DNA from: Pomphorhynchus laevis
Lineage: Eukaryota > Acanthocephala > Palaeacanthocephala > Echinorhynchida > Pomphorhynchidae
Assembly: GCA_012934845.2 (NCBI GenBank)
Contig: WNNJ02002239.1
Location: 124,001 to 188,000, forward strand
Direction: 5' to 3'
Length of the DNA: 64,000 bases
The first letter of the stretch is position 1. The number at the start of each line of letters is the position of its first letter. Below, one piece after another: positions 25,391-36,649 of the stretch. A program made the translations under genes and the position numbers. The notes below the pieces were generated by a model. That model ran no database searches, had not been told where the DNA came from, and saw nothing but the letters and a program-made list of their open reading frames with translations.

Positions 25391-27045
25391 ATTAGTAACT
25401 GTGCTTGGATATAATGTTGATGAACTGGATGGAATCGGTGGAAGAGGGGCGGTCGAAACGGATGTTGAAGTTGCTAAGAATGAGTAAAGGGATGGAGGAC
25501 AAAGAACAGTGTGAAAGGAGGTCAGCGAGTTCGGTAAAAATAAGGAGGTATGAGCTGATAAACCAGGACGGTATACAATGGCGAGATACAGAGTGATCGG
25601 GATAGAAGAACGACAAGTAAGCAATTCAAAAGAGCAAGGACTAAAATGGGGAATGATTTTGCCAAAAGACGCGGGGTGACGGGCTAATGCGACGATACCG
25701 CCATGATTAGATAATTTAGAGGGGATGAGCTGAGGGGCGGGCTGATTCGACTAGTGAGCAAACGGCAGAGTGCAAACGGCGAATTGAGATGTCGTCGGAA
25801 TCGGAGTGCTAGTATTCGGTGGGTAGAAAATATCGATTGATCGCTTGGTGAATAGGTTGATCATAAGATTGGATTTATGGAGAATAGATCTAGTGTTGAG
25901 GAAACCGAGGCGGAAACCCTGTGTGGTGGTTAAAGGGGCAAGCGGAGAATACACATATGGGGAGACGGAGCGCCATCTAATTTTGTGGTGGGTGTGGAAA
26001 ACTTGAAAATTTTCGTCGATTGTTTTAGATTGATAGATATGTTTCGCCGTTTTTCTCGCGACGGCGTTTTTTTTGCGGGTAGAAGAGAGTTGATCGATTT
26101 CGAAAGGGGTGCGATCGTGGAAAATACGAGTGTTTGAAGATGACATTAGTTTAAATCATTGGGAGAGGACGGAGGACGCGTGAGAGCGATGCTTGAAAAC
26201 AATTTTCAGGAGAGGGACTGAGAAGGATTAGATTGAAAAAATTTGTTTAGCCGGATGAATGCGACAGGAGAGATGTTTTTGAAAAAGGATAGTTTATCCG
26301 CAGGAACAAGAGACGAGAAGATGGATCTAAATGCCGAAACATCGTGGTCGTTACGTGCTTGCTGAGATAAGGAGGTGGAATGAGTGATATTAGTGAGCAT
26401 GACGCAACGATCGCGAGAACGAAAGCTTTTTCGTAAAGGAGGACGAGTTACGTGTTTAGGTGAGATCACGATAGGAGAGCTAACAGTTGAGGATATGGAG
26501 GGAGTAGGTTTTACTACGGAAGACAGAGGATAATGATAATAAAGAGGTTGCAAGCGATGTGAGGAAAGGTTATGAGTGAAATGATCGTGGAGGTTGAAGG
26601 AGGTGATTTTGATTGATGGATGTAGGTTATTGAGAAACGAGACAAGAATGCCAGTACGGGAGTGTCGGGGAGTGAAGATGACATGAAATGGAAAGTGTAT
26701 ATAATGACAGGGTCGGTGGGTGCAGAAAAGACATTGGAAACAACGGGCTAGTTTGAGTGGACGTGTTTGATGTTGATATGTGATTATACGAGATTTTGCA
26801 GAATAATTTGTTTGGACAAAATCCACATAGGAAGTGTTCTTTAGACTTACTGTTGTCGTAGGCGATTGTGGTCCAGATGCTGCCGTCGTGTGTCTCTAGC
26901 ACTGTACTTGCAGTTGAGCATAGTTTGTGTCGGCCGTAGCTGTTTTCTTACGTTTTCTCATTAACATTCATGTGTGTTTAAGCTGTAAAATTTGCTACTG
27001 TAATTGATGGGCGAGCGCTGCGAGCCGATCTGCAGCTGATTGAAT
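25391..27045 (-). pseudogene. LINE B copy B3, 5' part
   Basis: On the minus strand it starts near 27045 with the same 5' leader as B2. It runs through the ORF1-like region (26826-26206, a single open frame of about 206 residues ending FFQSNPSQ) and enters the endonuclease (RLGFLNTRSILHKSN near 25900, LAIVYRPG near 25580). The Ty3/gypsy element interrupts it near 25390. This is the longest ORF1 in the LINE B family here. Confidence 0.75.
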
Positions 27046-27424
27046 TGATCTGCATTGAAAGTATTTATAAGAACCAAGAAATTTTTTAACCAGTTTATTA
27101 CTTTTCCTAGCAGCTAAAAATCCGCTATCGTTCGTACACTTTTTATATAACTGTCCTTCGACCCCTCCTGACTATACCATTATAATCTTACCTGCAAACT
27201 ACATCTAAGCATGTTGAAATATTTTACGGGTTTAAGTTAATACTTATCTTCTGTCATCAAACTTGTATACTTAAATTTCAGTCCGATTTTCATCAGGTTT
27301 TCTTAACCGAAATCGACTGCCTAAAAGTTTTCAATTACCTCTTTTATGCTCGTGATATGCAAATAATGTAGTGTTAGTATCTCTCTTTTTATAAATAGTT
27401 GATAATGATCAATTATTCATAAAT
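27046..27424. other. no feature seen
   Basis: AT-rich spacer between LINE B3 and the PLE. I find no ORF or repeat to report. Confidence 0.4.
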
Positions 27425-27457
27425 AATTATTGGAGCTGGATCAAAGAAAAGAGGAAA
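27425..27457 (+). repeat. inverted terminal repeat, left, of the PLE A region
   Basis: About 33 bp (AATTATTGGAGCTGG, then ATCAAAGAAAAGAGG) recurs inverted at 30059-30092 with at most one base difference at its inner edge. It lies directly before PLE coding sequence. Confidence 0.8.
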
Positions 27458-29338
27458 ATTTTATTTAATAAATGTATATATAACATAAATATAGCCGGAC
27501 TTTTAAATAATTCTAAAAGTAAAGAAATAATAGGGTCAGATTTAAGTAAATATATTCCTAAAATAAGGTATAAACTCCTCCCACCATTAGGACGAAAAAT
27601 TTGTAATTATAAAAAGAATTAAAATCAGTATGTAACGATAATATTAGAAACACAATGGAAACAGAATGCAATTGTAAAAGTCTTAGTTTTGATAAAATAA
27701 ATGAGCATATGTACCCATAATCTAGAATTAATTGAAAACAATGAATTAAGGAAAATGCTATCAAAAGGGTATAAATATAGATTAAATAATAACAACGACA
27801 AAAATAAAATTTACAATTCGTTATATAATAATTTAATTGCTTACTTTAGTAAGCTGATTAACAGTGAAAGCTCGAATATATCTAAGATAAAAATTTGGAA
27901 AGATTATATATTTGATAAAATTAAAAATAAAATGAAAATAACAAACAATTATAAAAGAAAAGATAAAATTAATAAAGATATGTATAAAGAACTTACTAAC
28001 TTAAAGGATAACTATATAATAACAACTATTGATAAAGCTAGCAATAACTATGTCTTTATATGCAAAAAGCTTTATTATGATATACTAATGAAAGAGGTTA
28101 ATTCTAATGATTTAAATGTAAATCCAACATATGAACGTAGTGAGTTGAGTTTTGAAACAATTATTACAAGTCACTGTTCTATAATGGATAAAATGGGTAT
28201 AAAGGTTGAATCGGATAATAAAACTATACCTATATTATATTAGAATCCAAAATTACATAAAAATCCAATAAAACCTAGGTTCATATGTAGTGCATTCAAA
28301 TGTACATTAAAACCACTTTTTGTCTAAATGAATAAAATACTTAAAGTAATTAAAGTACACTTTAAAAAATATTTCAAGGTAATCGAAATTAATACTGGTA
28401 TAAAACACTATTTCAGTATTAATTCTACAAAAGAATTTTTAGAACAGACAAAAGGAATAAATTTTCAAAATATAAATACATACGATTTTAGTACGCTTTA
28501 TACAAATCTAGATTTAGTAGATATAAAAGAAACGTAAGTAAAGTAAGTAAAGTTAATTAATCTTATATTCGGAATATATATAATATATAATATAATCTTA
28601 TATTAATCTTATATATATATTATAATAACGTCTATCTAACAAAAATTAGACCATCAAGTAAATACAAATATATGGATAAAATTGAATTAATAGAATCCTT
28701 AAATATTTTGATCAATCAAAATTATTTAAAAGTAGGGACATCTATATTTAGACAAGTAAAATGTGTTCCAATGGATTAGAATTTGTTCATAACTGTGTAA
28801 AAACTAAATCTAAACAATATAAATATATGAAATATATGTTTCGATATATTGATGATATTTGTGTATTTAATTCTAATAATTTTTATCCAATTAGTAAACA
28901 AATTTATCCAAAAAACCTTATTCTTAACAAAACCAATATTAATGATAAAGAAGGTGTATATCTAGAAATGAACATTAAATTAACATTAACTAAAACTGCT
29001 ATTAATTTATATCGTAAAGATGACATATTTAAATTTACAAGAAACATATTTTTGCATGAGCATTCATGCATATCATATAATATAAAATATAATACATTAA
29101 ATAATGAAATTTTAAGAATTGCAACAATATGTAATGATATTGACTTTCTTAAAAATCATTTAAATAATTTAATAGATACATATTTTAAACTAGGTTACTA
29201 TAAAAATAACATCAAGCAGAAAATAGTAAAATATATAAATCAACACAATAATATAAAGAATAAATTTAAACTCTTAAGTGGCAAATTTTTATGGATGGAT
29301 AATAAATTATATACTTTGTATTAGAATAAGATACTAGA

Positions 29339-29666
29339 TAGTTTTATCAGAGGAAATACATCATTAGCATGTATTTGGCCCCGCTGCTATGTTGGGTAGA
29401 GGAGTTAGGGGCCGAAACCTGATAGCATAGCAGTTCCTCCTGATGACCTCTAATTCTTATTCTGATAATACGTCTGTTATTTATTAGTCAATTTATAAAA
29501 ATGTTGTTTATTTTAAATTTTTTCTTTTAGCTTGATTTAAATTATAGAAAATCTAAAAACAATTAATTTTATTATTTAATTATTAAATTTTGATTTAGCA
29601 TTATTATGTGTTTTCTTTTTTTTATAATTATATTAAATACGTAGACTCAGTTAGCTGATTTGATTC
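29339..29666 (+). repeat. PLE tail of copy A
   Basis: The 3' untranslated tail after the PLE stop codon. It contains an 8-bp inverted pair, CTGCTATG and CATAGCAG, around 29390-29435, then CTGATGACC, then an A/T-rich run ending GTAGACTCAGTTAGCTGATT. The same unit occurs alone at several places in this window. Confidence 0.75.
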
Positions 29667-29702
29667 GCTAACTGTTAGCATCGTAAGAAAATTAAAATTT
29701 TA
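29666..29702 (-). ncRNA. decayed antisense hammerhead-like motif
   Basis: On the minus strand AATTTTCTTACGATGCTAAC and then AGTTAGCGAATC align with the 30012-30056 motif, keeping GCTA..TAGC and GAA. The first box has drifted, so this is a relic. With the plus-strand copy it brackets about 310 bp of A/T-rich palindromic DNA. Confidence 0.35.
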
Positions 29703-30011
29703 AGTGTATTTGAATATTAATAATTAAAATAAATTAAATAATTAATATAATATAAATATTTAATTAATATTAAATATTATCATATTAAAGTATTAAAATA
29801 TTATTTATACTATAATATTATTTAATATTAAAATATTTAATGTTTATAATATTAAGTTGAATAATTTAATTAATTAAGTTGTAATTGTAATTATAATTGA
29901 ATTACAATTATAATTATAATCGTAACAGTTTTTTTCCATGAATAACTATTATTTTTGCATAAAATACATTATGATTGTGATTGTAATTGTAATTGTATTT
30001 TTTATTATTGT

Positions 30012-30056
30012 AATTTTCTGAAGATGCTATCAGAAGTTAGCGAAATATCAAAAATA
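30012..30056 (+). ncRNA. hammerhead ribozyme candidate, PLE type
   Basis: Boxes in order: CTGAAGA (30018-30024), stem II TGCTA..TTAGC with four GCTA:TAGC pairs (30026-30029 and 30038-30041), GAAA (30042-30045), TATC (30046-30049). Stem III is the minimal two pairs (A-T, T-A), and the cleavage-site base would be C30049. Stem I pairs TTTT before the core with AAAA after it, with two more pairs past a mismatch. Minimal stem III hammerheads of this form are known from Penelope-like elements. It sits just inside the right inverted terminal repeat. Confidence 0.6.
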
Positions 30057-30058
30057 AT

Positions 30059-30092
30059 TTCCTCTTTTCTTTGATCCAGCTCCAATAATTAG
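30059..30092 (-). repeat. inverted terminal repeat, right, of the PLE A region
   Basis: The inverse of 27425-27457. It lies three bases after the hammerhead candidate. Together the two repeats bound a 2.67-kb segment holding the PLE, its tail and the A/T-rich block. Confidence 0.8.
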
Positions 30093-30169
30093 TTTAATCT
30101 CTCTTGATTTTTTCTCTGCTTATTTTTTTACATCGTTTTAGACCTAACAATAATTTTTCTGTTTTACTA

Positions 30170-30497
30170 TAGTATCTTGGTTTGCCTCATATCCGTCTAT
30201 CAGCACTTTTTCCTCTTACTGTAACTTCTCCTACTCACATCTATCGGTTCTTTAATATAGAATCCCACAAAGAATATGTACTCGGCCCACTTCTTTACAT
30301 GCAATTCCTTAGTGATCTATCATCACCATATACATCAACATACCTCTAAACTCCCATGTAATGCTGAATAAGCCGAATTTTTATACTCCGTTGTCACTTT
30401 CAATCACATTTTGCCTTTCCTTAACCTCAACAAACTACCTAAAACCTATTTTACAGCACATCTCTTCGATTCGCATGTTGCATAACCCTTGTTAATC
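30170..30497 (+). pseudogene. very degraded LINE B-like RT fragment
   Basis: Scattered matches to the LINE B palm region: ATCCCACAAAG then TACTCGGCCCACTTCTT near 30270 corresponds to the PQG.VLGPLL block, and CTTAACCTCAACAAA near 30420 to the LNL.K block. Open frames are gone. LINE A copy A1 is inserted at its right side. Confidence 0.35.
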
Positions 30498-30525
30498 AAA
30501 ACTCATATCAGGTTAAGCAAAAAAA

Positions 30526-31662
30526 ATGAATGCTAAAACGCTATCGGAGCTTCAAAGCTCTACAACTTTTGGTGATTTTACAATGAAATATGGTAGTAAT
30601 GAACGATCTGGTTCAATTCTTTCGTCTACTGGAGACAATTCTAATCAGGTTAGTGATGTTTCGTGTTTATTAAATGCAGATAAGGGGCTGCTACCCCCGA
30701 TTCCAAAATTAGCTAACCTGTGCATCATCAATTCAAAAAAACCAATAGAGAAACACAATCTCTTCTCAACCTTTTTGCGAAAGTTTGTATCAATTCATCC
30801 AAACAGGGTGCTGTTCAATTCAGTGAAGATTTTGGACAATACTGTAAGAGTTTTCTTCCCGAATGCCTCTTTATTAAAGGAATACAAAGATTATTTTGAC
30901 AAGCACCTTTTGGACTCTGGTTCCATAACGTTGAAACCCCTTCAGTGCTCAGTTAAAATATCTAATTTTCCATTGTTTCTAACAGAAGAAGATTTGATAA
31001 CTCTGAAAAAATTGTATGGCCTCCAATCAGTGAGGCAAGTCCTAGGTAAGGGGGGCGACCCCCTCCCAGTGGCTTTTGCAAATACAGATCTTGATTCCGG
31101 TCTGCTTCTTTCTAAATCGTCAGCGAATCCTTTCCTAGGTTTTAACTTAGGATTCACTCTAATTGACGAAGACCGACTCACATTCCCACACTGTAACAAG
31201 TGCCATGCCTGGGGCCACTGGTACTCTACATGCAGCAAGGCCTTGGTATGCGGTGTTTGTGGTGCTGGGGATTGTCAGTATGCTTTAAAAGGGGAAAGAT
31301 GTCAGGCCTCCTCCTCTTGCGCTAATTGTGGAGGGGAACATCCGGCCTGGTCAAGGCGCTGCAGAATATTTAAAGAATATAAACAACTGTTTGTTAAGCC
31401 TTGAACCCTGATCAACTACGCCTCTGCTGCTGGTTCATCAGCCGACCGGATGTCAAACGCTAACATCATTCAACTTCTTGATAACCAGAAACGAGTAATT
31501 TTTTCGCAATTTCAAACAATGATTGGACCTCTGCTATCCTCTTTTGTAGGGACAACAGCTGCCCCCATGCCTAACGAGCTTAAAACCCCCCCACTCCAAG
31601 AAGAGGGGGCTTCGGCCAGAACAGTCCCACCCCCCCAAGGTGGGGAAGATGATCAAGGATAA
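30526..31662 (+). pseudogene. LINE A1 ORF1, zinc-knuckle nucleocapsid-like protein
   Basis: ORF1 of Jockey-type LINEs coats the RNA and localises it for retrotransposition. A 292-residue frame runs to 31404. It has an RRM-like middle (NRVLFNSVKILDNTVRVFF, then KISNFPLFLTEED) and a first knuckle CNKCHAWGHWYSTC (CX2CX4HX4C) near residue 225. A Cys pair CGVCG and a last knuckle CANCGGEHPAWSRRC near residue 265 follow. One in-frame TGA at 31402 interrupts it; the same frame continues to 31662 with a Pro-rich tail. A C-run shift near 31630 separates it from the usual ORF1 end just before ORF2. In copy A2 the homologous ORF1 ends by overlapping the ORF2 start. Confidence 0.8.
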
Positions 31663-31793
31663 GAAGGCTTCTCTGGGAAATGAAGATATTGCCCTGGGGG
31701 TACGACCCGCGACGGGGCTAGTGGCAGTGGGGGTAACCCTCCTGCACCTAGCTCTGTCTAGGTTGGCATCCCCCTTCCAACTAATTTAGCCCA

Positions 31794-34245
31794 ATGGTGA
31801 GTAAACCTGAGCCTTTTTCACTGAATATTCTTCAGTGGAATTCGGGAGGTGCTTCTGCCCTTAGACTTTTATCTGGTAGAGACGCAGATGTTATAGTCCT
31901 CCAGGAGACGCGGTCTATCCGTCTCCCCCAGGACATTACTCGATTTATCCCAAAGCAAATTTGTTCCCACTATACTCCGTACATAACCCCACCTCACTCC
32001 TCTTCATCTCAAGGACTCTTGACCCTAGTTAAATGCTCTTTAAGGTCCTCCCTACTGCTAAATTACTCTTGTCCTGCCCTGTCTTGTCTAGTAGTTTCAC
32101 TCGTTAAGAACGGTAAACGCCTCAGTCTAGCCAACGTCTACATTCGTCCAGGAGAGATTCACAAGAACCGTGACCTTCTGGATGGTATTATCGATAGCGG
32201 CTATGACATTGTACTAGGTGACTTCAACGACAGAACTGGTCGTTGGATTAATGCTGCTCTCCGCAGAGCCAGGAACGGTTATCTTATTCACAAACCACCG
32301 TCCCCTACATTTCATTGCACATCAACGAATTCACTCCTCGACCTATTACTGCTCCACGAGAGATGGTTGTTAAAACCCTTCTGCACGGAGCAGTCGCGAC
32401 AGCATCTGTCCACATCTCATGATCTAATTCGCTGGCGGATAGAAGAGGATACGCTGCTTCGGAGAAGATTCCACTTTGACCCGATCAGAGTGGCTTTCTT
32501 CCAAGCTGCTATCCAACGCTTCCCCCGAATTAGTAATGAGAATTTAACCGAATTTAATTCCTACCTCTCTTCGCAAGCTACCGCATTGCTTTCTACAACC
32601 TATAAAGGTCGCATTTTCAATCCCACTCCGACGAAACTCAAGGTTCTAGCAAAACTACTGAACCTCCCTAATCTCTCTTCTTCCGCCAGACAGACTCTCT
32701 CGAATGAATACTGGCGCACCAGATATTGGTTCCAGCTGAGTAGGGATAGGGCGAGCATTGCTCGTCTTAACCCTTCTCAGTCTTCCTTTTGGAAGATTTT
32801 CAAGAAGGAGAAGTTTGCTTGTTGGAGGGATAGGGCCTTGGGTTGGATCGGTAGAATTGGCCTTGATAAAGTTTTAGAAGAGTCACTTGCCTTACACAAC
32901 TATGGAGCCACTCAATCTCCGCAACCAATCCCGCCTTGGGGAGACTTCAGGAGTAGAGACTTATCTGTCACAGATATTCTCAACGCCTTGGGGGCCTCTT
33001 CCAAGCATTTCCAAAACCGTCGCTCCACTCTCTTCTCGTGTCTGTCAGCTTTTGACAACCGATCAAAGAAGGGAGGTGGCCATCACAATGCTATTAGCCA
33101 CCCCATCCGATGTAGCCGGCATCAACATTAGCAAGAGAATTTTTATTCCAAAAAAGTTTCCGGTCTCTTGTCCTAAAGACCTGCGGCCCATTTCGATTCA
33201 AAATTCCCTCGTATCGATCTACGAAAAAGCGCTTGCGCGTAGAATCCGCGATCATCTGATTAGGCGAAATTTAATCCCACCTGGTTTCCATGGGTTTGTC
33301 AAAGGTCGCTCGGTCCATTCAGCAGTTGGTGAAGTGCATCGGTTTTGTCAGGAGAACAGTCATCAGCTAGCTGTGGCAGTTTTCCTTGATTTTTCCGCTG
33401 CATTTGACCGCATCTCCATTCCCTTTGTTATCTCTTCTCTCAGGTCCCTCGGGTTGCCTGCGAGAATTGTTAACAGGGTGGAGATACTGCTGTACACCAA
33501 GCGATTTTATTATGATGACGACCCTGATGCGCGTCAGTTCTACCCTATTACGGGTGTGCCTCAAGGTTCACCACTTTCTCCAATCTTATATCTTGCTGCC
33601 TCAATTATTCTATTTAAAATATTTAAACGTGAACAACGTCTAGTGGTGTACGCTGATGACACCACAGCCCTGTTCACTGGACGCAGGTGCAAAGACGTAG
33701 TCTCGGACATCAGCCGCTTCTTTATAAGATTAAAAGACCAGTTGCCTAGATCCAACCTTATTCTAAACTCCGCTAAATCGCAGGTGGTTGTCTTTCATGG
33801 CTCCCCTGCAACCAAGAAAAAACTTAAGAGACTAGCACTCTCTACGCTCTCCTCCATATTTGCATCCGAACCACTCCCTGTCTTCACAAGTCGAGTAAAA
33901 TACCTGGGGTTCACCGTTTCGGTGAACTGGTCGGCGAAAGCCGACCTGGATAGACTCAAACGTATCCTGAAGAAAGCTAGGTGGGCTCTGAAACGGGCCC
34001 AGCATCTGTCGTTGAATGGGAAAACCCAGGTGCGCCTTTGGGGTACCTGGGCTATCTCGGGATTAGTCTTCTTCTCAAGAGGACGTCCCCCAGAGCAAAG
34101 GCTAAGGTTTCTTAAGCTCCTCGTCTCTCGTTTACCCAACATCGTCCGCACCGATTGGATTCTTCGGGAGGTGAAAGACCCCGGGTGGTTCAATCGGAAA
34201 GCGGCGTGCTGGATTGGTTGGGGGCTCAGATCCCCATTGATTTGA
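31794..34245 (+). pseudogene. LINE A1 ORF2, endonuclease plus reverse transcriptase
   Basis: The endonuclease half (31794-about 32990) shows ILQWNSGG, VLQETR, LGDFNDRTG and TSHDLI, the usual metal and catalytic positions. The RT half shows DLRPISIQNS (about 33185), FLDFSAAFDRIS (motif A, about 33385) and GVPQGSPLSPILY (motif B, about 33555). YADDTTAL (motif C, about 33650) and KVKYLGF-like RVKYLGFTV follow. The two halves are in different frames: one extra base lies in a TTGGGGG run near 32990. Copies A0 and A3 read through that place without a shift. Start is ATG at 31794, in a GCCCAATGGTGAG context shared with A2. The protein ends WIGWGLRSPLI. No RNase H domain is visible. Confidence 0.85.
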
Positions 34246-34579
34246 GGCCTTAATAGGAAGAAGACAAAGAAATTGTTGACCTATTTTTTCTGTTGACTGA
34301 CTGTTTATTTTTTTTTCTAACGGACTTCTTGTTAAACGACACTTCCATTTATGTATTTTTATTAATAAAGTCTTATTATTATAAAAACTCATATGAACAA
34401 CTTTCTCTCACGAAAATTGCTACTTTACATTGTTTATTAACTTCGGAAAATCACGCTATTTCACACTACAACGCATTATTTACATTGCTGTGTGTATTCT
34501 TCTGTGCCTTCGACTTTTCAACTACATTTTCAAGCACTTATTCGATTTTCATTAACTATATCCCAACTTATACTTTCTC

Positions 34580-34852
34580 TTAGGGGCCGAAACCTGATAG
34601 CGTAGCAGTTCCTTCTGATGACCTATAATCCTTATTCTGATACAATGTCTGTTATTTATTAGCCAATTCATAAAAATGACTTTTTTAATTTCAATTTTTT
34701 ATTTTAACTTGATATAAATTATAAAAAATCTTATAATAATTATTTATTTTATTACTAAATTATTAAATTTTGATTGAGCATTATTATGTTTTGTTTATTT
34801 TATAATTATATTAAATACATAGACTCAGTTAGCTGATTTGATTCATATCGTT
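34580..34852 (+). repeat. detached PLE tail unit
   Basis: It starts TAGGGGCCGAAACCTGATAG and ends GACTCAGTTAGCTGATTTG, about 270 bp, with no PLE coding sequence upstream. The upstream 185 bp (34395-34579) is A/T-rich and not PLE. Confidence 0.75.
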
Positions 34853-36029
34853 TGCTTTCTCTTACTTTTTGATTTCATACAATAAACTATCACTCTTACA
34901 TTAATCTTCCATAACTTGAACACTCATGAGTTACATCATTGATTCGATCTTTTGGTAACTAATATCTTCTCTCAGTCCCTAACTTCTCCTCCTCTAATTC
35001 GGTCTTCCAGCGCCCCTTTAGCTTGGAACTCTTTGGCTGACTATATCCGCTTTTCAATGTCTCTATCATCGTAAAACGTTGTCTTCTTTCCTCCTTTCTT
35101 CAAATCGCTACAAATCAATGATATGATGACTGATTTAACGATTAATTAACTTTATTATGTTTCAAATGTTTGTTTTCCTTTGTATCTTTAATGGACCTAA
35201 AATCAAGTTTATGCTCACCATGGTCATTCTAAATATATTATTAAATGTTTATCTTTAAAAAAATATATTATCAAGTGTCTTTGACAGCGTTCCAAGTTTA
35301 GATGATACCTATCATATTTGGATCTAGCCGATAAATTAATCAAACGAGTCATTGACAACGCTTTGTATTTAGAATAGGACAAATCGAAAATGTGATTATT
35401 CAATCATGATTTAATAAATAAAACGATTTCATTCCCATTTTGGAGACACATTTGGTTGAAAGACTGCAAATACAAGACGAAAATATGATGCATTTGAAGA
35501 ACATATAAACGAATGATACAAACTTGGAAGACTACTGCAGAGTTAAATAGTATTGGAGTGATTCGTTAATTAATAAGCACATTTATGGCATTGGACACGG
35601 CTACATTAAATCAGTTAATCCACTGATTTTATTTATCGACTCTGGTCGAGGTCAGTGTTTAAAAAAACGTTTATGGATATTAACTCAAAATGATTTGTGA
35701 AAAGATCTTGATTAATTTATAGTTTTAATTCAAATGGAGGAAGCAACCCTGTTTATTTAAAGAATTCAGAGATAAAACACAAATATTAGATATTATTTAT
35801 TTAGTTTGTATTTTCCTATTTAAATAATCCCACTTATTTTTATCCATGCGAATAATAATTAACCAAATATTTCGGCTTTCGTCCAAGGTAAATATAAATC
35901 ATACCCTAAAATCCCTAACTTTTTAACTAATTTAATAGCAAAGACAATAATCATTATAATGAGAGGTTTTAAAAGCAACTTCAAACCAGCCACGTTGTAA
36001 TATCATATTTCTAGAACTGATGCCTTATT
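34853..36029. other. no gene seen
   Basis: A/T-rich. Its first part (34900-35100) has weak LINE B-like C-terminal text (CAAATCGCTAC, AGCTTGGAACTCTTTGGCTG). The remainder holds nothing I can support. Confidence 0.35.
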
Positions 36030-36185
36030 AATCAAATCAGCTAACTGAGTCTACGTATTGTTATATAATTATAAAATAAACAAAACATAATAATGCTAAA
36101 TCAAAATTTAATAATTAAATAATAAAATAAATAATTGTTTTTAGATTCTCTATAATTTAAATCAAGTTAAAATAATAAGTTGGAA
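36030..36185 (-). repeat. detached PLE tail unit, partial
   Basis: The reverse complement of the last 155 bp of the PLE tail: AATCAAATCAGCTAACTGAG, then the A/T-rich part to TTAAATCAAGTTAAAAT. A further tiny piece (TCAATTAACTGAGTCTACG) lies at about 38945. Confidence 0.65.
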
Positions 36186-36649
36186 ATGCTAACACATTTG
36201 TTACTGAAATGTGGACCACTCAGCGTAAATATATGTCACGCACTGCGACACACTTATTTTTGCTTATGATTAAGATTCTCAGGTATTTTACGGATAGCTA
36301 GTATGTAAAAAATAAAACTTGAAGCATTGCAATTTAAAAATGATACCTGAGTGAATACAACCAGTAAAAAATCAAATGTTAGATTTGCATGTTACTCTTT
36401 TGCTTATATTTCTTTTATTATTATTGCACGCAGAAACACAGGTTTGCAATTAAACTTATGATATGCTAAATAATCATTATTGTGATATACCTAATATTGA
36501 TATGTGTATGCTAATCGTATATTATTTGTGATGCTTGATTTTATTGACTAATTAAAAATATTAATTCTATTTGATAATTGATAATTTTTTGATAATTTAT
36601 TTATTCATTTAATGGCAAATGAATGCATATGCGTGCTTATAAGCACACG

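Larger units (their letters stand above)
27425..29690 (+). mobile_element. Penelope-like element copy A
   Basis: The coding region starts almost at once (KYIPKIRYKLLPPLGRK near 27550, in broken frames). An N-terminal domain follows (27701-28243) with NYIITTIDKASNNYVFICKK, the conserved entry of PLE RTs. Next come PKLHKNPIKPRFI near 28245, YDFSTLYTN near 28480 (RT motif A) and FRYIDDI near 28840 (motif C). The thumb ends WMDNKLYTLY at 29324. Compared with copy C it lacks the GVPMGG-to-ADLF block. No GIY-YIG endonuclease fits at either end: only about 90 codons precede the conserved part. The RT family resembles the arthropod/cnidarian Naiad-type PLEs, but the missing endonuclease could equally mean 5' truncation. 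It is followed by the tail unit at 29339-29666. Confidence 0.75.
30509..34383 (+). mobile_element. LINE A (Jockey-like) copy A1, full-length insertion
   Basis: An 11-bp direct repeat AAAACTCATAT flanks the element (30498-30508 and 34384-34394), which sets its ends. The 5' UTR is only about 17 nt. ORF1 and ORF2 follow, then a 3' UTR of about 140 nt ending TTAATAAAGTCTTATTATTATAA. Two ORFs, the ORF1 zinc-knuckle pattern and the absence of RNase H fit the Jockey superfamily known from arthropods and other invertebrates. The short list of defects makes it the youngest-looking LINE in the window. Confidence 0.85.

Noticed and set aside
29405-29450. GAAAC followed by CTGATGA in the PLE tail, hammerhead boxes in permuted order
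   Set aside because: Only four bases lie where stem I should close and the outer stem II strands do not pair in any copy, so no hammerhead folds. The likeness to the core is probably chance.
29700-30011. Possible CRISPR-like or satellite array from regular A/T words
   Set aside because: The words are short ATTAATATT and AATTGTAATT variants without fixed spacing. This is low-complexity DNA in a eukaryotic context.
35868-35900. Minus-strand GGACGAAAGCCGAAATATTT, similar to a Penelope-type hammerhead
   Set aside because: The first box is TTGGACGA, stem II would be at most two pairs and there is no stem I. Too degraded to call.
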